Source: JAWKNZ01 sp041391425 (GTDB taxonomy: Bacteria; Bdellovibrionota_B; Oligoflexia; Oligoflexales; JAWKNZ01). Taken from it: a DNA stretch of 64,000 nt. Under the pieces are notes generated by a model that searched no databases, was not told where the DNA came from, and saw nothing but the letters and a program-made list of their open reading frames with translations. How positions within the stretch are numbered: position 1 is the first letter of the stretch; each line of letters opens with the position of its first letter. Location: contig JAWKNZ010000002.1 in NCBI GenBank assembly GCA_041391425.1, positions 124,001 to 188,000 on the forward strand, in the 5' to 3' direction. Both the position numbers and the translations under genes were made by a program. This document shows, in pieces, positions 8,573 to 18,754 of this stretch.

Positions 8573-8583
8573 GAATTCTGAGT

Positions 8584-8661
8584 TGGCGTCCCCAGGGGGA
8601 TTTGAACCCCCGTCGCCGCCGTGAAAGGGCGGTGTCCTGGGCCAGGCTAGACGATAGGGAC
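8584..8661 (-). tRNA. tRNA-Glu (anticodon TTC)
   Basis: The reverse complement folds as a complete cloverleaf: acceptor 5' GTCCCTA with 3' TGGGGAC, anticodon arm CCGCCCTTTCACGGCGG with TTC, T-arm GGGGGTTCAAATCCCCC, discriminator G and an encoded CCA. The D-arm/anticodon sequence closely matches known bacterial tRNA-Glu. Confidence 0.95.
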
Positions 8662-8686
8662 TAAACTGCCTGTTTTTCTTGAGAAA

Positions 8687-8762
8687 TGGTGAGCCCACCT
8701 GGACTCGAACCAGGGACCCGCACATTAAAAGTGTGCTGCTCTACCAACTGAGCTATGAGCCC
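8687..8762 (-). tRNA. tRNA-Lys (anticodon TTT)
   Basis: 76 nt including encoded CCA. Acceptor GGGCTCA pairs with TGGGCTC (two G-U pairs), D-arm TAGCTCAGTTGGTAGAGC, anticodon loop CTTTTAA with TTT, T-arm CCTGGTTCGAGTCCAGG. It lies 25 bases upstream of tRNA-Glu and is co-transcribed with it. Confidence 0.95.
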
Positions 8763-8797
8763 TTAACCTAGGTCAAGAACATTTCTCAAGAACGGAA

Positions 8798-8826
8798 TAT
8801 CTACTTAGACTTGACTAATGTGTCAA
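8798..8826 (-). promoter_or_regulatory. Probable sigma-70-type promoter for the two tRNAs
   Basis: On the minus strand TTGACA (8821-8826) and TAGATA (8798-8803) are separated by exactly 17 bp. The start would fall about 30 bases before tRNA-Lys. The -35 is perfect, the -10 is weak. Confidence 0.45.
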
Positions 8827-8961
8827 CCTAAAATTTTGCCTTAAATATGGGCGTGGTGAAATTTAGCTGGCTCTGGCTGGTGTTTTTCGTACAATATGGG
8901 CGCATAGAGGGTTTCTTAGCATTATATTACCTGTTTTCTAACTTACTGGATTGGTAGATTT

Positions 8962-9298
8962 ATGACTGTGATAAAAAGAACAAAGCAGAATTCTGTAACA
9001 GAACTAGTCGCTGCGCTTGGAGAGTTTGCTTGTCACAGCTGAAGATCAAAATGAAAATGATGCGGAAGATTTGCGAATTGCTGCCACTGATCTTGGTCGG
9101 TATTCGATTGGGTCAACAGAGTTTAATACTGCTATTGACCTTGTTATGAACTCGTATGAAGGAGATCATGAATTGTTTGCCTATACGCATAGGCGCAAAG
9201 GAGCGGATGATGGCGATTGGACTCCAGCAGATCAACTATATATGGCAAGCACTAAGGTTCTAAATTTAGCTACTAGGCTGAAGGGTGGAAATGGGTGA
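8962..9298 (+). pseudogene. Small unknown gene with a frameshift
   Basis: A reading frame beginning ATG at 8962 (MTVIKRTKQNSVTELVAALG) ends in a TGA near 9040, while the next frame, overlapping from about 9017, continues through AEDQNENDAEDLRIAATDLG to a stop at 9298. Joined they give a soluble acidic protein of about 110 residues. The end overlaps the start of the cardiolipin synthase relic, so both once formed an operon. I do not recognise the family. A TTG start at 9017 for a shorter intact protein is possible but has no clear ribosome site. Confidence 0.5.
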
Positions 9299-10760
9299 TG
9301 AGCAGTTATCGAATTTTGAGAGCTGGCGAGGAATTCTCACGTCAGTATTATATTTGTTTGCAGTTTTTAATTGCTTCAGGATATTAGATGCTAGGCGTTC
9401 TGCCGCCTCGACAATTTCGTGGCTATGGGCTCATTTAGCAGTTCCTTATTTGGCTGTGCCGCTCTATTGGTTTATCGGTAGGGTGCGTTTGATTGAGTCT
9501 CAGAGAAAAAAACAAGTCCGAGAATTTGAGTTTTTGGCTATCATAAACCTAATCCCAATCCAATTGACGAGAAGAATTTAGCGCCTAAGAAGCAAAAGGA
9601 TTTATGGACGTTTTCACGCTTTGGCTATCTTTTTAACACCAAAACCAAGTAAAAATACTAATCGATGATTGTCGACATTTGATGAAATCTTTACCTCCAT
9701 GAATGGCACTCGTCAGTATGTCCATATCGTTCAGTATTTATGTACAGTCTGATAAATTAGGTTTAGAGCTAAAAGAAATTCTTATGAGAAAAGAAATGGG
9801 GAAGAGTTCATTTATGTACTTTATGATGATATGGGATCGTTCTGGCTTCGAGGCGCTATATTAAGGATTTGCGGGAATATGGCGTTCGTACAGCCAGGTT
9901 TTTTGCCAATAACATCGTTAAAGCGTCTTTCTATTGAATTTTCATGTCCATCGAAAATTTGTTGGCGTGGATGGAATGGTTTGCATTCACCGGTGGTTTA
10001 AATGTCGGCGAAGAGTATGTGGGAAGTCGATTTAAAGTGTCATTGGCGTGGTCTCGTTATGATTACTGGGCCTGCCGTTAGACAGATGGAAGAAGTATTT
10101 TTTAATGACTGGGAATTTGCTACTGGCGAAAAAATTAGTGATGAATTTAAGCCATTAAAACAGTTTCAGACCGAGCGAGATTCTCAACCTAAAATTGATT
10201 TCGGGCGCCCAAGCCCGTTTGTACAAGTGGTGCCTTCTGGTCCTTCTGATCCGACTATGATTGGTATACTGGCATTTTCTCAAATGATAAGAACAGCGCG
10301 AGAAAGGATTTGGATTGCTACGCCTTATTTTGTTCCAGATGAAGCCTTGCAAAGGGATTTGGAATTAGCAGTCTTGCGTGGTGTTGATGTTCGTATTTTA
10401 TTACCTAAGATCTCAGATCACCGCTTTGTCCATTGGGTTACGCTTTCGTATGCAGAACAGATGCAGGTAAAGGGGTTGAGGTTTTTTTTATATGAACAAG
10501 GTTTTACCCATCAAAAAGTCACCGTTATCGATAATGATTTATGCTCGATTGGTACTGCAAACTTTGATAATCGTGCAATGTATCTAAATTTTGAGACTTT
10601 AGTTTTAATTCATGGGGAGTATTTTACCGCAGAAGTTGCAGCCATGCTCTTGAATGATTTTGATGCTTCGTGCGAATTTGTACGTGTTCCTTATAAACAT
10701 GGAAGGCTTCTTACAAGGTTACGTGACAATGCAGCGCGGCTTCTGGCTCCTCTCTTGTAA
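9285..10760 (+). pseudogene. cls: Cardiolipin synthase, multiply frameshifted
   Basis: Cardiolipin synthase joins phospholipids into cardiolipin with two HKD phospholipase D motifs. Here the N-terminal membrane segments are recognisable (ISWLWAHLAVPYLAVPLYWF), then the frame breaks near 9550. The first HKD (HRKFVGVD) followed by FTGGLNVGEEYVG appears in other frames around 9940-10015. From 10002 to the stop the C-terminal half is intact, with ITGPAVRQMEEVFFNDWEFA, WIATPYFVPDEALQ and the second HKD (HQKVTVIDNDLCSIGTANFD). Several independent lesions mean the gene cannot make the enzyme. The 10002-10760 part could still be translated, but with one HKD it should be inactive. Confidence 0.88.
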
Positions 10761-11076
10761 ACTTTTGTGTCTGTTCCCTTTGCTCTGCTCTTCTTGATAA
10801 ATATACTTTTTATCCCTTGAAACTTTTCTCATTTGCGCTTTTGGATTCAGATGGATTTTCAAGGAATATGTGTCTAATAAATACTCTTGGGGTCCCTAAT
10901 TTTAAAAAGATTATATTTGGCTTTATCGAAGTGCTGGCAAGGATAATTTATATCCTTTTGTTTTCAGATAGTTATGTATTTAATGGTTTATGATTCCAAG
11001 TCTAGAAAAATTTTAACTGTTCGATTATATTTTGTGAGATCATTCACTGGATGTTTTCTCTTTTTAGGAGGGCTGC
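10761..11076 (+). other. Intergenic, 316 bases
   Basis: Between the cls relic and recN. A small hairpin AAGGATA...TATCCTT near 10943-10963 followed by TTTTG is a weak terminator candidate. TAGGAGGG at 11065-11072 is the recN ribosome site. I see no gene. Confidence 0.5.
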
Positions 11077-12864
11077 TTGCTCACTCATCTCAACATAAAA
11101 GGCTTGGCGATTATTGATGAGTTATCCATTAATTTTGCTTCCGGATTTAATGTAATTACTGGAGAAACCGGAGCAGGCAAATCGATTCTTATAAAAGCGC
11201 TAAATTTGTTATTAGGTAAGAAAGCTAATGCTGATATTATAAGAAAGGGTAGCACATCTGCTACTGCTGCAGGAGTGTTTTCACTTCCTGCGTCGCACCT
11301 TGTTATTGGTTTAGTAGAGGAGCTTGGAATTGAGCTTGAAAAAGATAGGTCTGATAATAGAAGCTGCGAATTGCTTATACGTAGGACTGTAAATGACAAA
11401 GGAAGATCTTCTGCTTGGATAAATGATACACCGATTACCCTGGCTTCGTTAAGGTTAATCGGATCAAATTTGATTGATATTTTTGGTCAACATGAAAGTA
11501 CTAAAATCCTAGACCCTAGCCAACATACAAGATATCTGGATCAGTTTTTAAAAAATAAGAAGATAGCTAGTGAATTCAAGGCAGTCTATCATGACGTCGT
11601 GGCTTCTCTTAAGGAAATTAGAAGGGCTGTGGCCAATTATGAGAAAAATATTCGTAATCAAGATTATCTTTCTTTTCGTTTTGAGGAATTATGTGAATTA
11701 AATCCTAGCAAAGATGATTATCGGCATATGCAAGAATCTTGCAAGAATGTTGAGCATTCTGTGCTGCTGAAAGAGAATATCTCTGCATCACAAGAACAAA
11801 TCGATAGAGGCGCTAATGGTTCTTCTCTGGCAAGTGTTCTTTGGAAAGTATCTCAAAGACTTGCGAATGTTAGCACTTATAGTAAAGAATATGAGGAATT
11901 ATCAGTGAGTGCAGCTAGTGTTGCTTCTTTGATTGAGGATTTAAGCTTCGATTTAGATAGACTGGGTTCACAATTGGATTTTAGTGAAGAGGATCTTGAG
12001 TTTAATCAATCTAGGTTATCTCAGTATCAGGATTTTTTTAGAAAATTAGGAGTGGCTGACGTTGAAGGCTTGATTGTTGAAAAGGATAAACTTGCCAATG
12101 AGCTAGCTCTTATTGATTCAGCTTCTAACTATATTATAGAAGGCTTGCAGATTTTATGTGAATTGCTTCAGAGGTTGCGAGCAAGCGCTGATATATTGAC
12201 TCAGGAAAGAAAAAAAGCTGCTATTAATATAAAGAAGAGAGTGGAGAAAGAATTTAATGATTTGGCTATGCCAGGAGCAAAATTTGATGTCCGCTTTGAA
12301 CCTGTGCAGAGCACATTAACAGATCTGGATTTAACGGCATTTGGCTCAGAAGCGCAAGACAAATGGGGAGAGGTTTGCGAAGCGCTAAGTGAGATTAATG
12401 AACATGGAGGAGAAAGGGTAAACTTTATGCTTTCTTCTAATCCAGGCGAACCTTCTTTGCCTATTCAAAAGATTGCATCTGGTGGTGAGGTAAGTCGAAT
12501 TATGCTCGCTTTAAAGAAAGCTTTAGCTGCAGGAGCTAATACCTGTATTCTCGTTTTTGATGAAATTGATTCGGGAATTTCAGGTAGGGTGGCTTCAATG
12601 GTAGGCAAGAAAATGCGAGAATTGGCTAGGGAGTTTCAAATTATTAGTATTTCGCATTTGGCACAAGTTGCAGCTTGTGCTGACGAGCACTTTCTTGTTC
12701 ACAAATTTGGAGACAAGAATAGAACTAAATCCAAAATTTCACATTTATCTCCTGAAAAGAGTATGGAAGAGATTGCTAGGTTATTGTCCGGAGATAAAAT
12801 TAACAAGTTGAGTTTAGCAAATGCAAAATCCTTGGTGGAAAAGGCTAGAGGTGCAAAGGCCTAA
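11077..12864 (+). CDS. recN: DNA repair protein RecN
   Basis: 595 residues, SMC-like ATPase that gathers DNA ends in double-strand break repair. Walker A GETGAGKS at residues 29-36, coiled coil in the middle (about 160-390), and C-terminal ABC signature ASGGEVSRIMLALK with Walker B CILVFDEIDSGISG and the HLAQVAACADEHF segment typical of RecN. Length is normal. The start is TTG at 11077, chosen because TAGGAGGG lies directly upstream and LTHLNIKGLAIIDELSI matches the family N-terminus. No SOS box was recognised. A palindromic element follows it. Confidence 0.95.
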   Translation: MLTHLNIKGLAIIDELSINFASGFNVITGETGAGKSILIKALNLLLGKKANADIIRKGSTSATAAGVFSLPASHLVIGLVEELGIELEKDRSDNRSCELLIRRTVNDKGRSSAWINDTPITLASLRLIGSNLIDIFGQHESTKILDPSQHTRYLDQFLKNKKIASEFKAVYHDVVASLKEIRRAVANYEKNIRNQDYLSFRFEELCELNPSKDDYRHMQESCKNVEHSVLLKENISASQEQIDRGANGSSLASVLWKVSQRLANVSTYSKEYEELSVSAASVASLIEDLSFDLDRLGSQLDFSEEDLEFNQSRLSQYQDFFRKLGVADVEGLIVEKDKLANELALIDSASNYIIEGLQILCELLQRLRASADILTQERKKAAINIKKRVEKEFNDLAMPGAKFDVRFEPVQSTLTDLDLTAFGSEAQDKWGEVCEALSEINEHGGERVNFMLSSNPGEPSLPIQKIASGGEVSRIMLALKKALAAGANTCILVFDEIDSGISGRVASMVGKKMRELAREFQIISISHLAQVAACADEHFLVHKFGDKNRTKSKISHLSPEKSMEEIARLLSGDKINKLSLANAKSLVEKARGAKA

Positions 12865-12898
12865 GCGCTTTTTATAAGTTTAAGAGCTCTAAATATAT

Positions 12899-13016
12899 TA
12901 AGGGGAGAAAAATCTATCAGACAAGGCTTGCCTAAAAAATATGAGGAGATAGTACCTTTAGTACAGTGACGACTGTTTTTAGGCGTAACGCAGTATGAAA
13001 GATTTTTCTCCCCTTA
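12899..13016. repeat. 118-bp palindromic (MITE-like) element, family C
   Basis: Perfect 17-bp terminal inverted repeats (12899-12915 and 13000-13016, TAAGGGGAGAAAAATCT). Inside, GCCTAAAAA and TTTTTAGGC form an inner stem, and the apex is GTACCTTTAGTAC exactly at the midpoint. It sits in the convergent gap between recN and nrdJ, where its hairpin could also stop both transcripts. It has no coding capacity. Single copy in this window. Confidence 0.85.
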
Positions 13017-13134
13017 GTATGTAAAAGTTGGATGGGATTAATAATAATCCCATGGTTTGAGGAGGGTTTGAGGCTAAAAGCCTCAACAAAGATTTGCATA
13101 AAAGGATATTTAAGAAGGGCGGTCTGCATAAAAG

Positions 13135-16100
13135 CTAACTGCAACCTGTTGTTGCTCCACAAGAGTCACACTTCATACAAGCTCCATTTCTAACAAGAGT
13201 CAATGCACCGCATTCGGTGCATGGATCACCAGAATAACCTTTAATAAGCGATCTTGATCTCTCAGCTTGAGCTAGTTTATCTTTAGAGCTAAGTTCTATA
13301 GATTCTTCTATAACGCTGCCATCAACGTGAACAAAGTGTGTGGCTTTTGTTTCTGTTTGTAATGAATTTGCTTCATCTTCATCACTCAGCGTATCCGGTT
13401 TTACGTGTGCTAAATCATGCCTTTCAGCATAGTTTATTCCCAGGTCGCGGAATAAAAAGTCCAATATTGAAGTGGATCGTTTTATGTAATCATGTCCCTG
13501 AACTAAACCATTTGGTTCAAATTTTGAAAATGTGAAAACATCAACGAACTCTTCTAAAGGAACCCCATATTGAAGTCCTAGGCTTACTGCAATGGCAAAA
13601 CTGTTCATCATTGAACGCAGAAGTGTCCCTTCTTTATTTAAATCTAAAAAAATCTCGCCTAGTTTTCCATCCGCATATTCTCCTGTACGCAGGTAAACGG
13701 AATGGCCACCGATTTTAACTTTTTGTGTGTAGCCACCTCTACGGTGTGGCAGCTTGCGACGTTTGTTGATATATTCGCGTGTTGCTTTTTGTGCGATGTC
13801 TTTTACTATTTCATTAGAACTAGCAGTTAGGTTAATGTCATTTAACCAGTTTTTTGCTGTTGAGTTTAGGGGCTGGCTTAGCTTCGAACCATCTCTGTAT
13901 AATGCGTTTGCTTTTAGCATGTAGCGCCACGATTTTAGGTAGATACTTCTAATGTCGTCGAGGGTTGCTTCGTAAGGTAAATTTACAGTTTTGCTAATTG
14001 CACCGCTTATAAAAGCCTGTGCGGCAGCCATCATTTTTATATGATTGTCTGCTGAAATGAACCTTTTGCCATGTCTGCCGCAGCGATTGGCGCAATCGAA
14101 GACGGCTAAATGCTCAATTTTAATATGAGGGGCTCCTTCTAATGTCATATTACCGCAGATATAGTCATTGGCTGCATCGATCTCTTCTTGGGAGAATCCT
14201 AGTAATCGTAGAAGGTTAGTTTCAGGATCATTTAGGTCTTCTGATTTTAAATTTAACTTATTTAAGCAGAAATCTTCCCCTATGCTCCATTGATTGAAAG
14301 CAAAACTAAGGTCAAATGTTTGAGGCAGCTCTTTGTTTATTTTTATTAAAGTTTCTTCACTTAATCCTTTCTCTCGAAGTGAATCGAAATTTATATAAGG
14401 AGCATCAGCTAAAGTTCCATGTCCTATGCAATATGAAACCATATCTTTAATTTGTTTCGGGTTGTAGCCTAAGTTTTTTAGTGCGGTTGGAATAGACTGA
14501 TTGATTATTTTAAAATAACCACCTCCAGCTAATTTTTTGTATTTCACTAAAGAAAAATCGGGTTCAATACCAGTAGTATCGCAGTCCATAAGTAAGCCTA
14601 TCGTGCCAGTAGGTGCTATAACGGTCACTTGTGCATTACGAAAGCCATATTTTTGTCCAAGTTTATATGCTTCGCCCCAAATAGCTCTTGCTGCTTCAGC
14701 TAATTCTAGTGAGCAGTAGCTTGTCTTCAATTCCATCGGTTTTATTGATAGCCCTTGATAGCTTCCTTTTCCACTTGCTGCTGTTAAATGATTTGAAATA
14801 ACTCGTAGCATATCATTTTTATTTGCTTTAAAACGAGGAAAGGCTCCTAGCTCTTTTGCCATTTCAGCGCTGGTCCTATAAGCTCCGCCACAAATAATCG
14901 CCGTCAACACTCCTGTCATAGATAGTGCTGGCTCCGAGCCATATGCGATTCCCATCCTCATTAATAATGCACCGAGGTTTGCGTATCCAAGGCCTAAAGT
15001 CCTATAGTCCCAACTCTTACGAGCTATTTCCTTGCTTGGAAATTGAGCCATTTGCACAGAAATATCTAAGATGGTAGTCCAGATTCGGGTAGCATGGATC
15101 AGAAGCTCGAGATTGATTGAATTGGATGATTCGTCGTAGAATTTTAATAGATTAAGTGAAGCGAGATTGCATGCAGTATCATCTAAAAACATATATTCTG
15201 AGCATGGATTAGAAGCGTTTATTTTTCCATCTTTAGGGCATGTATGCCATTCATTGATGGTGGTATCGAATTGTAATCCAGGATCTGCGCATGCCCAAGT
15301 CGCATATGCTATTTCGTCCCAAAGATCTCTAGCATTCATGGTTTCTGCTATTTTTCCTGTAGTCCTATATATTGTATTCCAGGTGCCTTCTCTTTCTACT
15401 GCTAGCATAAAGTCATTAGAGATTCGTAACGAGTTATTCGAGTTTTGCCCGCATACTGTATTATACGCCTCAGAGTTCCAGTCAGTATTATAGGATTCAA
15501 ATTTTATGGCAGTAAAACCTTGCTTGGCTAATTCTATGACTCTCATTAAGTACGAGAGAGGTATGTGGGCTTCTTGAGCCTGTTTTAACGCGATACGTAG
15601 TTTTGTATTTTCACGTAACGAATAAGGATCTTGAAGGGTTTGTTGTTGATCATGACATGCAGTCATAATTTCATTTAAGCTTTTTTCTATGGCCTTACTA
15701 CCAGCCACCAGGCAGGCTACTTTTTGCTCTTCTTCGACTTTCCAATTAATAAATTTTCGAACATCAGGGTGATCCAGATCTAAGCAAACCATTTTGGCCG
15801 CTCTTCTTGTTGTTCCTCCTGATTTTATAGCTCCGGCTGCACTATCACCAATTTTCAAAAATGACATCAAGCCTGAAGACGTTCCTCCCCCTGATAGAGC
15901 CTCACCTTCACCGCGAATGTTTGAAAAATTGGTACCTGTACCACTACCATATTTGAAGAGTCTCGCCTCGCGTGTCCATAAATCCATAAGACCACCTTCG
16001 GTAACCAAATCATCTTGGATAGATTGAATAAAACATGCATGAGGCTGAGGGCGTTCGTATGCACTGAGAGACGGCTGAACCTCGTTTGTGTCGGGATCTA

Positions 16101-16533
16101 CATAATAGTGCCCTTGACTATTGCCCTTAAGGCCATAGGCATAAAAGAGGCCGGTGTTAAACCATTGAGGGCTATTAGGTGCGGCCATTTGATGTGCCAA
16201 CATATGGCGTGTTTCATCATGAAAAGCATCAGCGTCTTGGTCGTTATCGAAGTAGCCGAAACGCTTACCCCAGTCAGTCCAACATCCTGAAAGGCGTTCA
16301 AATACTTGGCGGCAATCTGATTCTGCATTTATTTTGGGAATGCCAGCTCTTCTGAGGTATTTTTGCGCTAAGATATCTGTTGCTACTTGACTCCAAGACT
16401 TTGGGACTGTTACTCGAATTTTTTGGCTGGCAGCGGATCCATTTGAATTTTTCAATTCGGAATTTCGCTCTACAAAATCGATGCCTTGATAAGGATTATT
16501 TTTTTCTTTAGTGAATTTTCTTTCAAATTTCAT
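13135..16533 (-). CDS. nrdJ: Vitamin B12-dependent ribonucleotide reductase (class II)
   Basis: 1132 residues. Converts ribonucleotides to deoxyribonucleotides using adenosylcobalamin, independent of oxygen. Seen: an N-terminal region with RVTVPKSWSQVATDILAQKY, the substrate loops GSGTGTNFSNIRGE and GGTTRRAAKMVCLD, the finger-loop region NPCSEYMFLDDTACNLASLN, VIAPTGTIGLLMDCDTTGIEP, and a C-terminal zinc ribbon CTECGALTL...CMKCDSCGATTGCS that is characteristic of the long NrdJ form. ATG 16533 is chosen over the TTG six bases upstream because AGAGG lies seven bases before it. No cobalamin riboswitch was seen. No other RNR class lies in the window. Confidence 0.95.
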   Translation of the reverse strand: MKFERKFTKEKNNPYQGIDFVERNSELKNSNGSAASQKIRVTVPKSWSQVATDILAQKYLRRAGIPKINAESDCRQVFERLSGCWTDWGKRFGYFDNDQDADAFHDETRHMLAHQMAAPNSPQWFNTGLFYAYGLKGNSQGHYYVDPDTNEVQPSLSAYERPQPHACFIQSIQDDLVTEGGLMDLWTREARLFKYGSGTGTNFSNIRGEGEALSGGGTSSGLMSFLKIGDSAAGAIKSGGTTRRAAKMVCLDLDHPDVRKFINWKVEEEQKVACLVAGSKAIEKSLNEIMTACHDQQQTLQDPYSLRENTKLRIALKQAQEAHIPLSYLMRVIELAKQGFTAIKFESYNTDWNSEAYNTVCGQNSNNSLRISNDFMLAVEREGTWNTIYRTTGKIAETMNARDLWDEIAYATWACADPGLQFDTTINEWHTCPKDGKINASNPCSEYMFLDDTACNLASLNLLKFYDESSNSINLELLIHATRIWTTILDISVQMAQFPSKEIARKSWDYRTLGLGYANLGALLMRMGIAYGSEPALSMTGVLTAIICGGAYRTSAEMAKELGAFPRFKANKNDMLRVISNHLTAASGKGSYQGLSIKPMELKTSYCSLELAEAARAIWGEAYKLGQKYGFRNAQVTVIAPTGTIGLLMDCDTTGIEPDFSLVKYKKLAGGGYFKIINQSIPTALKNLGYNPKQIKDMVSYCIGHGTLADAPYINFDSLREKGLSEETLIKINKELPQTFDLSFAFNQWSIGEDFCLNKLNLKSEDLNDPETNLLRLLGFSQEEIDAANDYICGNMTLEGAPHIKIEHLAVFDCANRCGRHGKRFISADNHIKMMAAAQAFISGAISKTVNLPYEATLDDIRSIYLKSWRYMLKANALYRDGSKLSQPLNSTAKNWLNDINLTASSNEIVKDIAQKATREYINKRRKLPHRRGGYTQKVKIGGHSVYLRTGEYADGKLGEIFLDLNKEGTLLRSMMNSFAIAVSLGLQYGVPLEEFVDVFTFSKFEPNGLVQGHDYIKRSTSILDFLFRDLGINYAERHDLAHVKPDTLSDEDEANSLQTETKATHFVHVDGSVIEESIELSSKDKLAQAERSRSLIKGYSGDPCTECGALTLVRNGACMKCDSCGATTGCS

Positions 16534-16539
16534 GAGCAA

Positions 16540-17001
16540 ACCTCTTTGATTTTTGAGTTCACAATTTTGCTACAGCCTGACTCACATGGATCTCTTCGAT
16601 GCTTCAGAAAAAATTTTTCGGCAAATACTTCCGCTACTTCTTTCTTCGAGCCTTGATGTCCTGTGTACCAGGTTTTTATCCAACCACTACGCTAAAAACT
16701 GATCTGTATAAAAAACAAACTAGCTTAAGCCATTGTGGTTTAAAAAGTTATCCAATTTACATAGGGTCTTATTCTTTCTATTTAGAATTTTGCGACGAGT
16801 TTAATGCCCTGTCAATAGAGCGACACACAAAATATAGCGTCCACAGGTTGTCCACAACGCTACTTATTGGAGCATACTAAATTATGGTGTATATTATCTT
16901 TTTAAAATTACATGAGATTTTTCAACTTTTTGTTTTGTTTCTGGAGGCAATTAACAGGTCTATCCACATTGGGTATAACTGCTTGTGGATTGCAAAAATT
17001 T
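16540..17001 (-). promoter_or_regulatory. nrdJ upstream region with NrdR-box-like and DnaA-box-like sites
   Basis: 462 bases without a credible gene. ACACAAAATATAGCGT (16825-16840) matches the NrdR box consensus acaCwAtATaTwGtgt at 14 of 16 positions by eye. Close by are GTCCACAGGTTGTCCACA (16840-16857), CTATCCACA (about 16959-16967) and TTGTGGATT (about 16983-16991), each one or two mismatches from the DnaA box TTATCCACA. Both NrdR and DnaA are known regulators of nrd genes. Only one NrdR box is seen (usually two), nearly 300 bases from the start. Confidence 0.45.
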
Positions 17002-18537
17002 TTAGAATCTATGGGTGGGTATAGCATGCTGGTATTGCCTAGACAAAGAATTTATCCTTTGCTCGGCCTTTTTCTTGGCAGCTTTTACTAATCGGTGGTA
17101 GCGCTTTTCAGTTACGAAATATTGGATAGTAATTTCCGTTGTTTCACCAGATTTTATGGTGACATTACGTCCTTTCATCCATCGTTCCCCATCGATAGAA
17201 AGAGAAGAGTTATACTGAGCCAAGCGGTATGTTCCAGCAACTAGAGTGAAATTTGACTCGTTGCTAACCGGAACATCTAGAGTATGTCCAGACATTGGTT
17301 TTGTAATTGCTTCAAGCCTTACTAAGTCTGTCACTTGATTTGGGTGGTATGCTGGTTTTGGGATGATTTTAAGGGTACCAACTTTTAACGTTATCGAAGG
17401 TTTACCTTTTGGTAGTTCATAGCGGATTCCCTTTGAACTTAAAAAGCCTATATGGGTATCGTCATCTAAATAGAGGATATGATAGTCGGTAACTCCTTCT
17501 AAGTATGGGTAATACTGATCTTTATGGTAAAGCAAGACTTCTTTGTCTCCAAGGCAGGACCACTCCCATGGAGAGCAGCCTAAGTCTACTAAGACCGATT
17601 TTAGGCTTAGCTCTTTTATTTGATTTTCCTCGGTATCTAATACAATTGCTTCTTGAGAACCGGGTAAATTGATTTTAATTTGTCCTGGTAATATTGGTGT
17701 GATCTCATCTAGCTTCAGCAAGTGATTGCTGTTGATTAAAATAGAATTATCTCTTCGTTGATCAATGCTAGTGATCAAAAATTCTGGTGGTGTCTTTACT
17801 TGGATCAATGATGCTTCAATTTTTAAACTTTGTCCTTTTTCTATTACTACTTCTTTGCTCGTTCCATTCAACTCGACTTTGTATGTTCCTGGTAGTAGGT
17901 ACTGCCACTGGCCAAAATCTTGTGGTTGAGTTAAAGCAACAAGATCACTTTGCGTAGATGGTGAAATAAAAAATGGCGGTTGATTTGTTAACTTTTCACT
18001 ATCGGCGACCATGAGGGCAGACAGTGAAAATTCAAAAACCTTTGGTTTACTATGGTCGTCAAAGTCAGCTCTATCTAGGGAGAATGGGGTGAGTCCAACT
18101 AAGAGGTCACGCTTTCCACTCAATATATGGAAGCTGAATTCGTTGTCTAAGTTTTGCCGAAAGGCTAGTTTTTCATAGCGGTTGCACTGGACTGAAAATT
18201 TATCTTCTGCTTTTGGGGGGTGAGGGGGAACAAAATTTACTTTATGTGCAGTTAGCGAAAAGAGTTCGCCTGAGCGTACATATACTCTAGCAGATGAGCA
18301 GTCCGCTAGGACAAGATAACTTCCAGGCTTAAGCTCTAAACGTTCATTGAAATTTCCTATATCTTCAGAAACGAGTTGAGTGGATGGCGTTCCCTCCAGG
18401 CGGTATACTTCAAAAGTTCCAGCATCAGGTGAATTAACTCGTAAGTATCCTGGAATATAGGGTTTTTGGCACGAGATGACTAAGCTAGCAAAACTAGCAA
18501 ATAGCAGCAAAAAATATAAACAGTTCGTTGGTATCAA
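17002..18537 (-). CDS. Putative lipoprotein of unknown function
   Basis: 511 residues. The N-terminus YFLLLFASFASLVISC is a lipoprotein signal with the lipid-attachment Cys in LVISC, so the mature protein is membrane-anchored. The rest is beta-rich and appears to hold several related modules (LKPGSYLVLADCSSARVYV, LLPGTYKVELNGTSKEVVI, LVAGTYRLAQYNSSL), each with a 'PGTY' turn as in PEGA-like or carbohydrate-binding beta-sandwiches. The C-terminus is basic (KAAKKKAEQRINSL). TTG start preceded by GAGGGA. Ungrouped with neighbours. Function unknown. Confidence 0.65.
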   Translation of the reverse strand: MIPTNCLYFLLLFASFASLVISCQKPYIPGYLRVNSPDAGTFEVYRLEGTPSTQLVSEDIGNFNERLELKPGSYLVLADCSSARVYVRSGELFSLTAHKVNFVPPHPPKAEDKFSVQCNRYEKLAFRQNLDNEFSFHILSGKRDLLVGLTPFSLDRADFDDHSKPKVFEFSLSALMVADSEKLTNQPPFFISPSTQSDLVALTQPQDFGQWQYLLPGTYKVELNGTSKEVVIEKGQSLKIEASLIQVKTPPEFLITSIDQRRDNSILINSNHLLKLDEITPILPGQIKINLPGSQEAIVLDTEENQIKELSLKSVLVDLGCSPWEWSCLGDKEVLLYHKDQYYPYLEGVTDYHILYLDDDTHIGFLSSKGIRYELPKGKPSITLKVGTLKIIPKPAYHPNQVTDLVRLEAITKPMSGHTLDVPVSNESNFTLVAGTYRLAQYNSSLSIDGERWMKGRNVTIKSGETTEITIQYFVTEKRYHRLVKAAKKKAEQRINSLSRQYQHAIPTHRF

Positions 18538-18754
18538 ACGTCATCCCTCACCGATCTCCTAAGTTACCTAAGAGCTACATACTTAATGACTAGCATAAAT
18601 TAGCATCTGGATCGAGATGTTTAAGAAAAACCGCCTGATGGAAAAACCTTTGTGCCATTTTAGAAAGAAGTGTCCTAATAATGCACATCTAATCTTGGAA
18701 CTTTTTTCTTTAATGTACTGATCTTCTATGTTCTAGACAGCATTGATGGTCTTA

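Noticed and set aside
8375..8583. Integration site with phage attachment at the tRNAs
   Set aside because: No integrase and no duplicated tRNA 3' end seen in the window.
16599..16880. 93-codon plus-strand frame upstream of nrdJ
   Set aside because: Covers the presumed regulatory region, composition is not protein-like and there is no ribosome site.
16840..16991. Replication origin
   Set aside because: DnaA-box-like sequences are few and imperfect, with no dnaA, dnaN or AT-rich unwinding element nearby.
16540..17001. Cobalamin riboswitch upstream of the B12-dependent reductase
   Set aside because: None of the conserved B12-box sequence elements were seen.
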